Part shown: in pieces, positions 50,292 through 61,918 of the stretch
How the letters are laid out: each line of letters opens with the position of its first letter
Position numbering within the stretch: position 1 is the stretch's first letter
Source of the DNA: Citrus sinensis
Taxonomy: Eukaryota > Streptophyta > Magnoliopsida > Sapindales > Rutaceae
DNA length: 64,000 bases
Reading direction: 5' to 3'
NCBI RefSeq assembly: GCF_022201045.2
Contig: NC_068558.1
Location: 1,674,001 to 1,738,000, forward strand
Program-made: the position numbers and the translations under genes
The notes under the pieces: generated by a model
The model's database searches: none
What the model was told of the DNA's origin: nothing
Seen by the model: the letters and a program-made list of their open reading frames with translations, nothing else

Positions 50292-50518
50292 ACACAATAT
50301 TTGGAAAAGGACAGTTTCCAAATATATAATTAATCGCTGATTGAAACCAACCAATTCACTTGACTCCAATGATAAATCATCTTGTTCTATTGTGCTACTG
50401 GTATTGAAATAATAATAATTGGCACGGTGTTCTGCAGGCTCAGCTGGAGATGATTATGTCTGCCAATGGACTCTCAGAGAATGTGTTCGAGATTGCCTCA
50501 AAAAGTTTAGCTGCATAA
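43016..50518 (+). CDS. PepN-type M1 zinc aminopeptidase, 33 coding exons, ~981 aa
   Basis: Exons: 43016-43093, 43456-43536, 43626-43670, 43818-43958, 44050-44125, 44403-44479, 44648-44761, 44856-44930, 45033-45140, 45248-45460, 45557-45618, 45762-45789, 45886-45972, 46080-46105, 46524-46587, 46690-46770, 46974-47021, 47130-47148, 47320-47324, 47439-47450, 47571-47627, 47744-47853, 47934-48014, 48114-48297, 48460-48608, 48695-48833, 48934-49080, 49202-49283, 49366-49541, 49757-49867, 49985-50101, 50191-50262, 50438-50518. Phases agree throughout. The GAMEN substrate motif is at residues 358-362, the zinc motif HEYFH at 394-398 and the third zinc ligand Glu417, exactly 19 residues on. The rest matches the bacterial PepN subfamily ([38 protein letters not shown]). 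It removes N-terminal residues from peptides. The N-terminus ([11 protein letters not shown]...) is basic and could be an organelle transit peptide. Arabidopsis At1g63770 is the likely counterpart. Confidence 0.93.
46279..46409. mobile_element. Intronic GC-rich foldback MITE, 131 bp
   Basis: Within aminopeptidase intron 14, TGATCAGGT and GTCGCGCTCC on the left are mirrored by GGAGCGCGAC and ACCTGATCA on the right. A second inner inverted pair (GGCTCTCAAACAGGGAGC against GCTCTCTATTTGAGAGC) makes the whole insertion a long hairpin. It is strikingly more GC-rich than the surrounding intron. No convincing target duplication was found, so the superfamily is not assigned. Confidence 0.75.
50264..50291. 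repeat. (TA)n microsatellite at the donor of aminopeptidase intron 32
   Basis: Fourteen TA units begin one base inside the intron, so the 5' splice site itself (AAG then GTATAT) is the first unit of the tract. Confidence 0.95.
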
Positions 50519-52604
50519 ATTCATTTGGAAAATAAGAAAAAAATGTTGCTTTGGCTAGTTTTGATGTGAAAAATAAATTTATGTTAATGTGGGAGCCATT
50601 ACTGTGTTTTGCTCCCCTACAGAATATGGAAACCTGCATGCACGGAACGTCCCCTGATATTTTCAAACTTTCAATGTAGAATCTCTTCAATGTGGGATTA
50701 TTGATTTATTATCCTAGTTTCATTATTATTGTTACTTTCAAGTTTAATGGCCATACAAATTTTTATTTTTATCTTTTAAAATCAAAGAGATTACACGTAT
50801 GTGTTGTATGTATGACATTCAAAATGTGTACAGCCATATACATGTGATGGGGGAATTTTTGACGTGAGAGGTCGTTCGTTGATTCATCAATTGGAAAATG
50901 ACAATCTCATCAGAAAGGGGCCCTAGGTGAGGTGCGCGACGCTCTGTGGCCTAACGTGTATGAAGGTTAAAGTTTTAGTTGAGCTTCCTTGAAACTTTGA
51001 TTTATGAAGTCAAACATTTTTAAAGCTACGACGACTTTGATTCGTCGCTCAATTAGGCACATAGCAATCAGTAATGACGTACGTATTTTTATATATCAAG
51101 TGCATACCATAATTCATTCTGTTGCCTTTTTGATATCCAATAATTCCTGACTTTCCAAATCATTCATCAAATCACATGTGAGTCCGCATGATTTCACAAA
51201 AGCCAACAGGCAAAAAAGCCTTGCTCTTAGGGTGTGTCACATATCCAGTAGTGGACCCAAGAGCTATGCTTTTGATGATTGAGCTTTCTCAATTTTCATG
51301 CAGGCAAATAACTGAACCATAAAGTTAAATCCTTTAGCAGTCAACTAAAGCAAAAGGTTAAAAGTAAATAAATCTTCACAAAATCAAAATCTCCTAGTGT
51401 CTCAAATCTAACTCATAAAGCTTCAAAGATATATGTCGAAAAGCCTCCTTTCCTATGTGGGTTGATTATGAGATGCATTTAAAGGAAGGGGGATTAAAAA
51501 GGGGGACAATCACAACCAAGTCCCTAAGGTTTGTCAATGTTTAAAATTTAGTGCACAAGTTCCTTCTATTAGTGTTTTTATGCTCATGTCGAAGCATTAA
51601 ACATATTGTCTAAATCTATTACGTTACAGTAAGATCGATTTTGTAAAAGGAGTGATTTTTTTGTTTTTATTTGGGGCATAAAAAATTTTGTCAGAATCAA
51701 TATTTGATATTTGTACCATATTAAATCAATTTTGAGAAAGAAATAATAAACAAACTACACAAACAATATTAATTATAGCAACCCAAACTTAACCGAGACA
51801 CGTGTGTCCATTCCTAAAGGATTGGAGATTTAGCATATCTTAGAAGTGTGTGTGCTTCCTTTTGAAATGACCAAGGTTTAAATATCCATTTACCAAATAG
51901 TGGGGTCTAAGGATCTATTTAAGGCGAACCGCAGGGGTCCCGATGTTAAAATTTCTAAACATAGAAGAAAATTTAAGTATGGAGAAGGCTGGCAAGCAAA
52001 GTTCGTTGAAGTGGCGGGTAAAGGGGGAGAATTTTTGGGGGAGTGGGACCTGCGATACGAAGTTGGCTGTGTGCGCACGAAAGTCGAGAGCCATCAAGAA
52101 GAGGATGCGCACACGTGCACACCTTTGACAGTACTAATTTTAAATGCTTTCTCGGTAAACCCCAAATTAGTTTTTCTTTTTTTTTAAAAAAAAAAAAAAC
52201 CCACGACTTAAAAACTATCACAATTATATCGTTATCAAATTCTTGGGAAAACAGTTCTTATCCCACTAATTAGACAAAACTGCCCTCAATTACCTCCAAA
52301 AGTCAGATTCCATTCATGTGAATAGAAGTTGATGGCTAGGTCATTTATGTCAGTGTGTTGGATAATCAATCCCTCGCACAGTAGCTAAGTCACTGCCGTG
52401 TTTGACCTCAAAAGCGCTAGTTAAAAAACACAAAAATGTATTTATGTGTACGCACAAGTAAATTAATTTATTCATAAATCAAGATCACATTAATAAAAGA
52501 AACGAGATTTGATTTAATTTTGTTTTGAGTATAGCTTCCTCTGTGAGTCTGAGTTCCTCACTTTCTCGAGAAAAATTTGTTATTATTTTCCGAGAAAATT
52601 AGAG
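50519..52604. other. 3' UTR of the aminopeptidase gene, intergenic sequence, next promoter
   Basis: The aminopeptidase 3' UTR likely extends some 250 bases. A patch at 51900-52130 is less AT-rich and open in five frames, but none shows a domain. The sequence from about 52500 is presumably the leader of the proline-rich gene. Confidence 0.5.
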
Positions 52605-55476
52605 ATGAGAGGCGTGAATGGAGGAGATTCGAGAGCTTTGAACAACAGTTTGGAGACTATAAGCGCAGCTGCTACTGCGATCGCGTCAGCTGAGAATCGC
52701 GTTCATCAAGCTACGTCTCAGGTATAAATCATTTGATCGGCTTTGATTTGTCAGTGTCATGAATTTCTGTGATGTATTTGTTTGATTGGTAGATTTTAGA
52801 TCTGTTGCTTATATTAGGTGCTTGTTTTACTTGAATTTTGGTTATGGCTTTCTCGGAAAGCAGCTATTTTTGCTTTCATAGGTAATGGAGTGTTTCAATG
52901 AGAGAGATAAAGTTGGGATTGGCTTTTTGATGTTTGACTTGTATTCGAAGAAATTATGCAACTTTAACTTTTTCTTAAATTTCAAGTTCAATTTTTTTGT
53001 TTAATATTTTCTCTCTTTGCTTGAGACTCTATTTTGGAACTTATGATTTGCTGCAATTTCCTGTTGAAGTATGTAAAATTTTGATTGGGAAGGAATAGCT
53101 TCTCTGATAAATTTGAAAATCTGCAAGCTATGATGCTTGCAACGGAAAATTTTTTTAAAAATATATATTTATATATATATATATATATTTTGGTTTCTGG
53201 TTTCAAATATTTAATTGCTGATTAGAAGGGCACTAGGCTGATTTATGAGTGTTCGTTAGAGGACATTCAGATGCTGATTTTTCTCTTTTAATCATTTAAA
53301 ATGAAAAACTTTCGGAATTTCTTTTTAGATGGCAGGCAGGTGTGGTCATTTCTAGATTCAAAATTTTAAAAATCTTTACAAGTTGAAGTGAGGAATCCAA
53401 TGGATGAAGAAATGGCATATGGAAAACTTATAGGAGCTTGTTTATATGAATATTAAAACAAGGAAACTGAAATTGTATTTGTAATAGAATTGATCAATCC
53501 TAATCTGACTGGAGGCCTAAGTGCGGATACGTCTGTTGCATATTATCAATACAGAACACAAAGCTATGAAGTACCAAATCAGAAGGGAAATTCATCATCT
53601 TTGAAAGATTTTGAATCTCCTTGTGTGGGGTTTTGAAGACATACTTGCTTTAATCTGTTTCATTTCTTGATGATCTCCAATTGAGAATTTTGATAAGCAA
53701 ATGTATAAGACATACGAGCTTCCAGTTTCTGATGATTCTCAGAAACAGATATCATATATTTAATTGATTAGGTAATGGCACTTTTTTCTTTTCATCTTTG
53801 CGGCTTATAAATATATTAAGACATTCTGAAGTGAAATACTTCTATTCTCCCTGGCTTTTATAAATATATTAAGTGGAATTATTGTGTCAGTTGCTCTTTG
53901 ACTCTTCAATACATGATCAAGGACCAAAACTTATGTGGTCATGCAAGCATACAAAGTAGATATGGTGTTTATGCCTTCATTCAACACCCTGGCACTTAAT
54001 CTTTTGTTTTTCAAGGAAAACAAAACATGGCTCCAATTGGTCTTTCTCATAGTTCCTGCAGAATGCATGAAGAGAATGCCACAATTTGATTTTAAATGTT
54101 TTTATAAATCTCAAGTTTTTCTTTGAACTTTTCATATTATTTCAGTTTCTCGATGTCTTTCTGGTCACAAAATTGGATTCCTGGTATAATGTTATACTCT
54201 CTTTTTACAGAAGAGAAGATGGGGGGGTTGCTGGAACATATCCTGGTGTTTTGGATTTCAAAAACACAGAAAGCGAATAGGGCATGCTGTCCTTGTTCCT
54301 GAACCAACAGCCTCCCGAAGTAATGCTTCTGAAGCTGTAAATTCTACCCAAGCAACTGCTATTTCTCTTCCCTTTGTTGCACCTCCATCCTCTCCTGCAT
54401 CTTTCCTTCAATCAGAACCTCCTTCTGCAACACAATCACCTGCAGGTTTAGTTTCTCTCAACTCTATTTCTGGCAACATGTACTCTCCTGGCGGGCCTTC
54501 CTCAATTTTTGCTATTGGCCCTTATGCCCACGAAACTCAGTTAGTTTCGCCACCTGTCTTCTCAACCTTCACCACAGAACCATCAACTGCGCCTTTCACT
54601 CCTCCTCCCGAGTCTGTCCATTTGACTACACCTTCCTCTCCCGAGGTGCCATTTGCTCAGCTTCTTGACCCCAGTCTCCGATTTGGGGAGCAAGGTCAGA
54701 AATTCCCGTTTTCCTATTATGAATTTCAGTCTTATCATCTCCATCCTGGAAGCCCGGTTGGCAACTTGATCTCTCCTAGCTCAGGCATCTCAGGCTCAGG
54801 CACCTCCTCACCTTTCCCTGATGGTGAGTTTGCTACCGCTGGGCCTCAATTTCCTGATTTCCACAGAGGTGATCCGCCCAAGCTGTTGAACCTTGATAAG
54901 CTTTCCATTCGTGAATGGGGATCACGTCAAGGTTCAGGCACTTTGACCCCAGATGCTGTAAGGTCCACTCCTCGCAATGGCTTTTTTCAGAACCGTCAGA
55001 TATCAGAGGTTGCCTTGCGTCCACATTCAGAAAATGGGCTCCGAAAAGATCAAATTGTTGATCATAGAGTTTCATTTGAGTTAACCACTGAAGATGTTGT
55101 AAGATGTGTAGAAAAGAAGCCAACAACGTTAGCTGAAGCTGTATCAGAATCGCTGCAGAATGGAACAACGGTTGAGAAAGAAGAAAGTTCTGGCGAAGCT
55201 GAGAATGTTCATCACAGCTGTGCTGGAGAAGCTGCAAATGATGAACCACTGAAAACTCCAGTGGATGTGGAAGAGGCACCAAGACACCAGAAGCAACAGT
55301 CGATAACGCTTGGTTCCACCAAAGAATTTAATTTCGACAGTGCAGATGGAGATTCTCATGAGCCTACAATTGCTTCTGACTGGTGGGCAAATGAGAAGGT
55401 GGTTGGGAAGGATAGCGGGGCCATCAAGAACTGGGCCTTCTTCCCTGTGATACAGCCAGCACCAGGTGTGAGCTAA
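52605..55476 (+). CDS. Proline/serine-rich protein (At5g52430/At4g25620-like), 2 exons, 460 aa
   Basis: Exon 1 (52605-52721) encodes MRGVNGGDSRALNNSLETIS and a short alanine-rich helix ending HQATSQ. After a 1489-bp intron, exon 2 (54211-55476) opens KRRWGGCWNISWCFGFQKHR, a tryptophan/cysteine-rich conserved block. It is followed by a long proline/serine/threonine-rich region without hydrophobic domains. Conserved patches include FPFSYYEFQSYHLHPGSPVG and a C-terminus with SDWWANEKV and NWAFFPVIQPAPGVS. Plant homologues are annotated as hydroxyproline-rich glycoprotein family proteins, but no signal peptide is visible here and the SP-rich stretches are not extensin repeats, so secretion is doubtful. 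The function is unknown. Confidence 0.88.
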
Positions 55477-56740
55477 CTAGTATGCCAAACTCCTACTGTC
55501 TCCATGTTTATGGAACATTGTGCGGATTTTTGCGGCAGGGACCCAAACTAGTTATTGACGGCAAAACAAATTAGATAGTTTTGGTGGTTTAGATAGTTGG
55601 ACAGGTGTTACGGCGCCTTGCTACACATGAAGGCTGTTTTTTGAGTCCTTCGTGACCTGAAAACAGGGCAGGTTGGAATATTTTGTTTAGTTGGTTCGGA
55701 TAGTGTAACATAAATGATGAATATAGCTTAGACTGCCAAATGACCTATTAACAGCAGCTGTTTTAGATCTGTTTCTTCATCCTTTCGGTATGTAATATAA
55801 ATGATCATCGAATAGTGATAATAATTGATGCGGCCACCAAAGATGGAAATGTACTTTCAGCTCAGCTGATTTTATCTTTGCAGTTATGCCATTGAAATTT
55901 GAAACGATACGGAGAAAGCGTTCTACGAATATCTGCTACCTCAGCGGCCCGTCATTGATGTTTTGAGAGTAATATCGCAACAGAACCACCATAATATATT
56001 TATCACACGATTCACACCACACAATAATCAAAACTCTTACAAGCTGGCACCTTTAATTTCAAATTTTTTTATAACTTGCTTCTGTCATTTTTGGTGTGAT
56101 TCGGTTGACAATTTATGCAATTAAAAATATTGCGCCATCCATATTGTACCTAACATGTGAATCATGCTTTTTAATTGGAGAGGTGGCAGTAACTTTCCTC
56201 CCCAACTGGCTTTCTTGCCCAAAAGGATTATTAGTTTTCATTGTATTATTGATATCTTTGGAACCTTCGGTAGATAAAATTTATATTTAATTTTTGTAAG
56301 CACGTGTTGATGATAATCACCTTGAGAGTGGCTTTTAATTTTTTAAATATGCATATACCCTTTAGATTATATTCTGTTAACTTTTTTACTATTCATTTAA
56401 AAAAAATCAAATTTGAGTAAATTTATTTGAAATTTCTAGCAAAATTTTCTTAATTAACCTATTCGTGCATTATTCATCTTGTCATCAAGTACAAATAATT
56501 CCAGGTCAAAGGTCTACGTTGGACGGCTATGCCAATGTCATTGTAAGATTTAAAATAAATAAATAAAAATAAAAAAGGAAAGAAGGTTCAACTTACAACA
56601 GCGGAGCGGTAGCTCAGATCCTTCCATCATATACACTTTTAATATATTTTGTTTTTTTTTTTTTTAAAAAAAAGATCCTTCCTCCATGTTTGACCGAGAA
56701 GCTGAAAATTGACCTTCTGGAAATTCCAAATATAATCCAT
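55477..56740. other. 3' UTR and intergenic sequence, no gene seen
   Basis: A probable 3' untranslated region of about 350 bases is followed by AT-rich sequence without recognised genes. Confidence 0.5.
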
Positions 56741-56748
56741 TTATAAAT
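56741..56748 (+). promoter_or_regulatory. TATA-like box of the BTB gene
   Basis: The motif TTATAAAT lies 123 bases upstream of the start codon of the intronless BTB gene, a reasonable core-promoter distance with a leader of roughly 90 bases. Confidence 0.45.
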
Positions 56749-56870
56749 GCCTTCACGCTTCAGGCATCCTCAGCTCTTCGCAATTCAAAAGCTTCAAAAA
56801 AGAAAAAAACAGTTGGAGTTTTGTTTCACAAAATTAAGGCTTTTTGAAAGGGAAAAAAAAACTGTAAACT

Positions 56871-58271
56871 ATGCCCTCGATTGCAACCTCAATGCCACCA
56901 TCAAAATCGAAATCGAAATCGAAATCGATTGATTCAAACATTGTTACAATTGATGTTGGTGGTCAGATCTTCCAAACCACAAAACAAACCCTAGCCCTAG
57001 CCGGTCCCAAATCCCTCCTCTCAAAACTCGCCGATTCCACTCACCGATTCATCGACCGAGATCCCGAGTTGTTCTCCATCTTGTTGTCTCTTTTACGCAC
57101 CGGTAATTTACCCTCAAAGGCGAAAGCTTTTGACATTGAAGACCTGATTGAGGAGTCCAAGTTTTACAACATCGAGTCACTTTTGATTAATTCTCAGTCG
57201 AACCCGTCGCAGTTCGACGCTTTTAGCCTCGAGAAGTCGTTGATTCTTCCGTTAAACGGACGTGATTCGCCGTCTGCAATCGCCACGACCAATTATGGGA
57301 CTCTTCATGTTAGTCACGGAAGCAAAATCACGTCCTTTGATTGGTCTATGAGGAAGAAGTCAACAATCTTGACCCATTTCACTGCCGTTGATTCGCTGCT
57401 AGCGTTATCTCCTGGCGTTGCTGCAGCTGGTGCCACCGATTTTTCCGGGTTGCAAGTTCTTGACCTTGAAAATGGGTATGTGAAAGAGACTTTGAATTGG
57501 GAAAATGTCACTAGGTCTAGTTCTACGGTTCAGGCGATTGGTTCGTCAGATAAACATTTGTTTGTTAGTTTTGAGTCTGGTCGTAGGAATTCGAATTCGA
57601 TTATGGTTTATGATATTAATAGTTTGAAACCTGTTAATGAGATTGGTCAAAATGAGATTTATGGGACTGATATTGAATCTGCTATCCCAGCTACAAAATT
57701 GAGGTGGGTTTCGAGCTATAATTTGCTTCTGGCATCTGGATCTCATAGTGACATTTCTAAGGTGACGGGGAATATTAAATTTTGGGATATAAGGTCGGGT
57801 AATGTTGCGTGGGAGGTCAAGGATGAGGTTGATTGCTTTTCTGATGTAACGGTGTCCGATAATTTGTCTGCCATTTACAAGGTTGGTATTAATTCAGGTG
57901 AGGTTTCTTATATGGACTTAAGGAAATTGGGAGATTCGAGTGAATGGATTTGTCTAGGTGATGGGAGGAAAATGGTTAATGGGAAAAGGAAAGAAGGTTT
58001 TGGATGTAAGATTGAGTGTCATGCCAACCAAGTGTTTTGTGGGAAAGGCGGCGAAATTGAATTGTGGTCCGAGATTGTGATGGGTTCAAGAAAAAGTCGT
58101 GAAGGTGGGCCATTAGAGGAGAGGGTGTTTAGGAAGAATTTGATGGGAAGAGTAACAGATATGGGAGGATCAAAGATAACCAATTTGTCGTTTGGAGGCA
58201 ACAAGATGTTTGTGACGCGCAAAGGTCAGCAAACTGTAGAGGTTTGGCAGAGTTCAAGTCGAGGATTTTGA
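56871..58271 (+). CDS. BTB/POZ (T1-type) protein with WD-like propeller, At5g41330-like, 466 aa
   Basis: A single exon. After a SKSKSKSKS tract encoded by a hexanucleotide repeat, residues about 24-110 form a potassium-channel T1-type BTB fold (IVTIDVGGQIFQTTKQTL, then FIDRDPELFSILLSLLRTG). The remainder (about 140-460) contains degenerate beta-propeller blades such as NIKFWDIRSGNVAWEV, VSYMDLRKLGD and a final TVEVWQSSSRGF. Plant proteins of this architecture are candidate substrate adaptors of CUL3 ubiquitin ligases; that role is family-level inference. The ATG at 56871 lies just before the serine/lysine tract; a later in-frame ATG in that tract (residue 8) is an alternative. Confidence 0.9.
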   Translation: MPSIATSMPPSKSKSKSKSIDSNIVTIDVGGQIFQTTKQTLALAGPKSLLSKLADSTHRFIDRDPELFSILLSLLRTGNLPSKAKAFDIEDLIEESKFYNIESLLINSQSNPSQFDAFSLEKSLILPLNGRDSPSAIATTNYGTLHVSHGSKITSFDWSMRKKSTILTHFTAVDSLLALSPGVAAAGATDFSGLQVLDLENGYVKETLNWENVTRSSSTVQAIGSSDKHLFVSFESGRRNSNSIMVYDINSLKPVNEIGQNEIYGTDIESAIPATKLRWVSSYNLLLASGSHSDISKVTGNIKFWDIRSGNVAWEVKDEVDCFSDVTVSDNLSAIYKVGINSGEVSYMDLRKLGDSSEWICLGDGRKMVNGKRKEGFGCKIECHANQVFCGKGGEIELWSEIVMGSRKSREGGPLEERVFRKNLMGRVTDMGGSKITNLSFGGNKMFVTRKGQQTVEVWQSSSRGF

Positions 58272-59302
58272 TAAGAAAAGGTTAAGCTTAAGTAGGTGAG
58301 GAGGGAGGATGATAATAGATAATAGGATGATTCTATAATCATACATATTGGTAGGTGTTTTCAAGTTCTGTAATTATGTCTTAGCTCAGCATCTGCAAGT
58401 GGATGGCTTTTTCTTTTTATTTAATTTTTTTATCAACCAATTCTTTGTAATATGGATTCAACTTTTATTACCTCCTCCTGTGAAAATCAATTCTTTCTAC
58501 ATTAACTCTTTACAATTTTGTTGTTGTAATTAATGTACAGTTGATTGCCATAGAAATGAAATCAACAACTTTGTTTCTCAACAGTTTTAATAATTCCTCT
58601 GTTTCTGCTTCATGAATGGCTGACTTATAAGATCGTTGTACTGCACTACAGTTAGCTGCTTTCATGCTTTTTTAATGAAGCTAAAAACTGCAGCCTAGAT
58701 GTAAACGACTCGATGTCACGGACGTTGAGTCACGTATGAATTTGTACGTTTGCAATGAGAATTTCAAAGAAAATCCGGGGTGCTGAACCTTGCATTTGAA
58801 AAAATTTGGGTTTGGTTAATCCCCGCTGAAGTGTTCACGTAGGTCAAATAGCAACTGTGCACTTATTCCTGTGAGAATTTCGAAGGACCTTCAGCGCCAG
58901 TATGCTTTCGAAGAAGCCTGCACGCGCGGTTTAGGAAGCGGCAGCCTGTTCTAGCCCTGTCATAGGTTGGCCGCCAGCCAATCATTATATCGGTCCATAG
59001 GCCCAATATATTGAGGTCGGTAATGGGTCAAAACGGGCCTGGACAAGCCCATATTTCAACGGAGGCCCAAGTCTATGAAATGCCAGTCCAAGGTGGACAG
59101 GTCGAGTCGGGCCAATCCAATTTCTAGGATAAATTTGATGTAAGCCCGAGTCTAAGCTCGACTAAAACACGGACCATGATTTTCAAGGCCTTCGGCCCGT
59201 ACTGAGGGCCGGTTTAAATCCTTGCGGGTGGGATCTGGCTAAACCGGTTTGCTATCCCCAGCCACATTACGAACGGGGGATGTTGGGTACAGATGTATCT
59301 AA
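58272..59302. other. 3' UTR and a GC-rich unidentified patch
   Basis: The 3' UTR probably runs to about 58590. From about 58860 to 59280 the sequence is clearly GC-richer than its surroundings, with many GGCCC and CGGGCC motifs, suggesting part of an old transposon. I could not define its ends or family. Confidence 0.4.
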
Positions 59303-60175
59303 TAGTGTGTTCAGTGAACGAAATGGAAATAATCTGAAATTAAAATGAGGAATTAGAATTATAATAAGTTGTTTATTTGAATTGTAAGAATGGAAATCAA
59401 AATGAACTTCATTTCCATTTATTTTGTTTTGGAATCAAAATTGGAATAAATTAGATTGTTTCAAATTACTAAAGAGTTCTTAATTAACTATCTTCATAAT
59501 TATTATTTTGTATTTTAATTATTATTATTATAATGTTATAATATTGTTAATAATAATAATATTATTATTATTAACATTAATATATTAATTAATAATAATA
59601 CAATTCATCATCATCATCATCATCATAACAACAACAATAATGGAATCATCATCATCATCATCATCATAACAACAACAACAATGGAACCATCATCATCATC
59701 AAATTGGAACCATGGGCATCGGAGATGAAACATAGACGAAACCAAGATGGATCAAATGGAGACGAAATCGAGATAAATACGAAATTGAGATGGTCCAAAC
59801 GGAGATGAAACTGGCAACCAGCTGTTGCTTCACAGCCAACGAATCAGTGATGACGAAGATAGTGGTTGATTTTGGCCGTGACGAGGAGGTTTGGCTATGA
59901 TGGGCTGATGGCGTTCGGCTGATGGAGCTCCAATCCGAGGAGTTTAGACTTGTTTTTTATATATATGTTTGTATTTTTCATTTAAAGTAGAAATAACAAT
60001 AGAACTCTTAGGAATAGGAAACTGATTCTCACCCCACTTGGGAATCAATCATGTATTTCTCATTCCTAAATTGGGACTGGTCCATAATTTCGATTCTAAT
60101 TTCTACTTTTATTTAATAAAATAAATGCCGGCAATAATTTTAATTTCTCATTTTAATTCCCAAATTCGAACACTA
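59303..60175. mobile_element. Probable non-autonomous DNA element with inverted ends
   Basis: The left end (TAGTGTGTTC, then GAAATTAAAATGAGGAATTA) is mirrored at the right end (TAATTTCTCATTTTAATTCC, then GAACACTA). The interior carries ATC and AAC simple repeats (59606-59701). No transposase frame is visible. The termini align imperfectly and no target duplication could be agreed on, so the exact ends and superfamily are uncertain. Confidence 0.5.
59606..59701. repeat. (ATC)n and (AAC)n microsatellite block
   Basis: Three ATC tracts are separated by AACAACAACAATGGAA-like spacers; the same unit order repeats, so a composite of about 45 bp has itself been duplicated. Confidence 0.9.
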
Positions 60176-60590
60176 AACTCAGCATGCACCATAAATGATG
60201 GTCCTAATTCTAAAGATATGGAAATAGATATTCCATCAATGATAAAAATTGGAAAAAGTTGGCTCTAAGAATAATTCTCGAAGCACGCTTTGAAGTGACC
60301 TCATCACTTTGGATTCATTTTTGCTTTTAACAATGCAACAAACAAGTCTTGGCTTCATGTGAAGATAATGAAGTTAAATTTTAAGAAGCACTTGTTTTGG
60401 TTTGATCCTTCACTGGCATTTAGATCCAACTAACAAATGGGCAAATTGTTTTCACACGTCACCAGATTACATCATTCAGTTTTGCGAGGCTAATCATATA
60501 GAACTCATTCTCCAATTGCCAGGCCCCATCATTCTGCCAAATGGACCCATTTCTTTGCTTTAGTTGAAAAAGAAGATGATGCATGTGTTG

Positions 60591-61918
60591 TGAAAATTTT
60601 AATATACTCGCAAGCGCACGAATCTAGAAATAGAATAGTGGTAACGAGGTCGATCCCACAGGGATTGTTATAAATTAAAAAGTCTAATTTAAATCTAAAA
60701 TTAATATTAATTCTAACCTAGTTGAGCAAATTGAGTTTTTAAGAAAATTAAACCAATTAAACTAAGGAAGCAATTAAAATAAAGGAGAATTCAATAAGAT
60801 AAGAATTACCAAGGTTTCAGAATCCACCACTATTCAACTAGTAATTATCTAATTATTAATTAATCCCCAATTTTAGAGTGACAACTCGAAATCAATCTAT
60901 GTCATCTCATGGATATAACAATTAAGCCCAAGTAATTAAATCTAATGTAGGTTCTTTTTCTGCTTAATAATATGACATCTAAGAATCTCATGTAAACATA
61001 TTGAATAACAAAGAGTCAAAGTTTTCCTAAGCACTCTATGTAAACAATTTAATGAAAGACATAGAATCAAAGATAATCATGTATAAACTTTATAAATCCA
61101 AGCATAGATTTAATTGAATATTAATCCTAACAATCAATAATGCATGACAGAATTGATGAAAAGATTTTATTAACATCTAATTAATCATGTGAAATAAAAA
61201 CCATAATCATCAAAGAACATATATAGGGAATTAATTAAATAAAAAGATAATTATTTCATTGAATATGGTTTCATCCTTAACCTCAGTATAAGAAAATTAG
61301 TTAGACATACTTGAATTAAGAGCAACAAAATAAATAAATTCAGCCATGGGGAAGCCGAATTGCTGCAGATTTTCTTCTCTGTCTTGAATCCTTGCGTCTC
61401 CAGTTCTCTCTCCTCCCGTGGCCCTCTTGCCTTTATATAATGTTACTGACTTGCTTAATCCTTATTGGATTCTAATTGCATTAATTCTTCTCCACCGACT
61501 TATAAAACCCACTCACCAAGGCCTTTTAAAATTATTTCCTTACTAAACTTTGAAAGCAAAGCACACGTTTGACCACAAAAGCAAAAGGCCAATTAATGAT
61601 TTCTTCTTTTAATGCCCAGCACATGCATTCCAAATTGCCAAATCTTTGCTTTCCAAATGCATGCCCACCGTTCATCCTTTGAAGAGATTGACTTCCAATT
61701 TTGGTCTTCTTGACTTCCATTAATTCTTGGTTGCATTTTTGTCTTCCAATTTAATCTTTATTCCTTCTCAATTTGAAGTGTTTTCATGCCCTTTTTATCA
61801 ACAATCTCCAATTAATTCCCTATTCAATAAAACAATTCAATTAATTAAAAATAACAAATAAATATAACTAGCAATTATATTATTAAGGGTAAAATATGTA
61901 TATAAATTATGCTCATCA
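60591..61918 (-). mobile_element. 3' LTR of a minus-strand Ty3/gypsy element
   Basis: In the element's orientation the LTR begins TGATGAGCATAATTT and ends at TTAAAATTTTCA, giving TG...CA ends and about 1.3 kb. It directly follows a purine-rich tract (AAGTTTGGGGGT). A TATA-like motif (CATTATATAAAGG, minus strand, around 61430) fits the LTR promoter. The sequence is related to the LTR relic at 29309. Confidence 0.75.

Noticed and set aside
51890-52273. Five overlapping frames between aminopeptidase and proline-rich genes
   Set aside because: All short, mutually overlapping and without recognisable motifs; possibly a remnant of a repeat, but not supportable.
54833-55282. 149-codon minus-strand frame opposite the proline-rich gene
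   Set aside because: Antisense shadow of a coding exon, with no domain.
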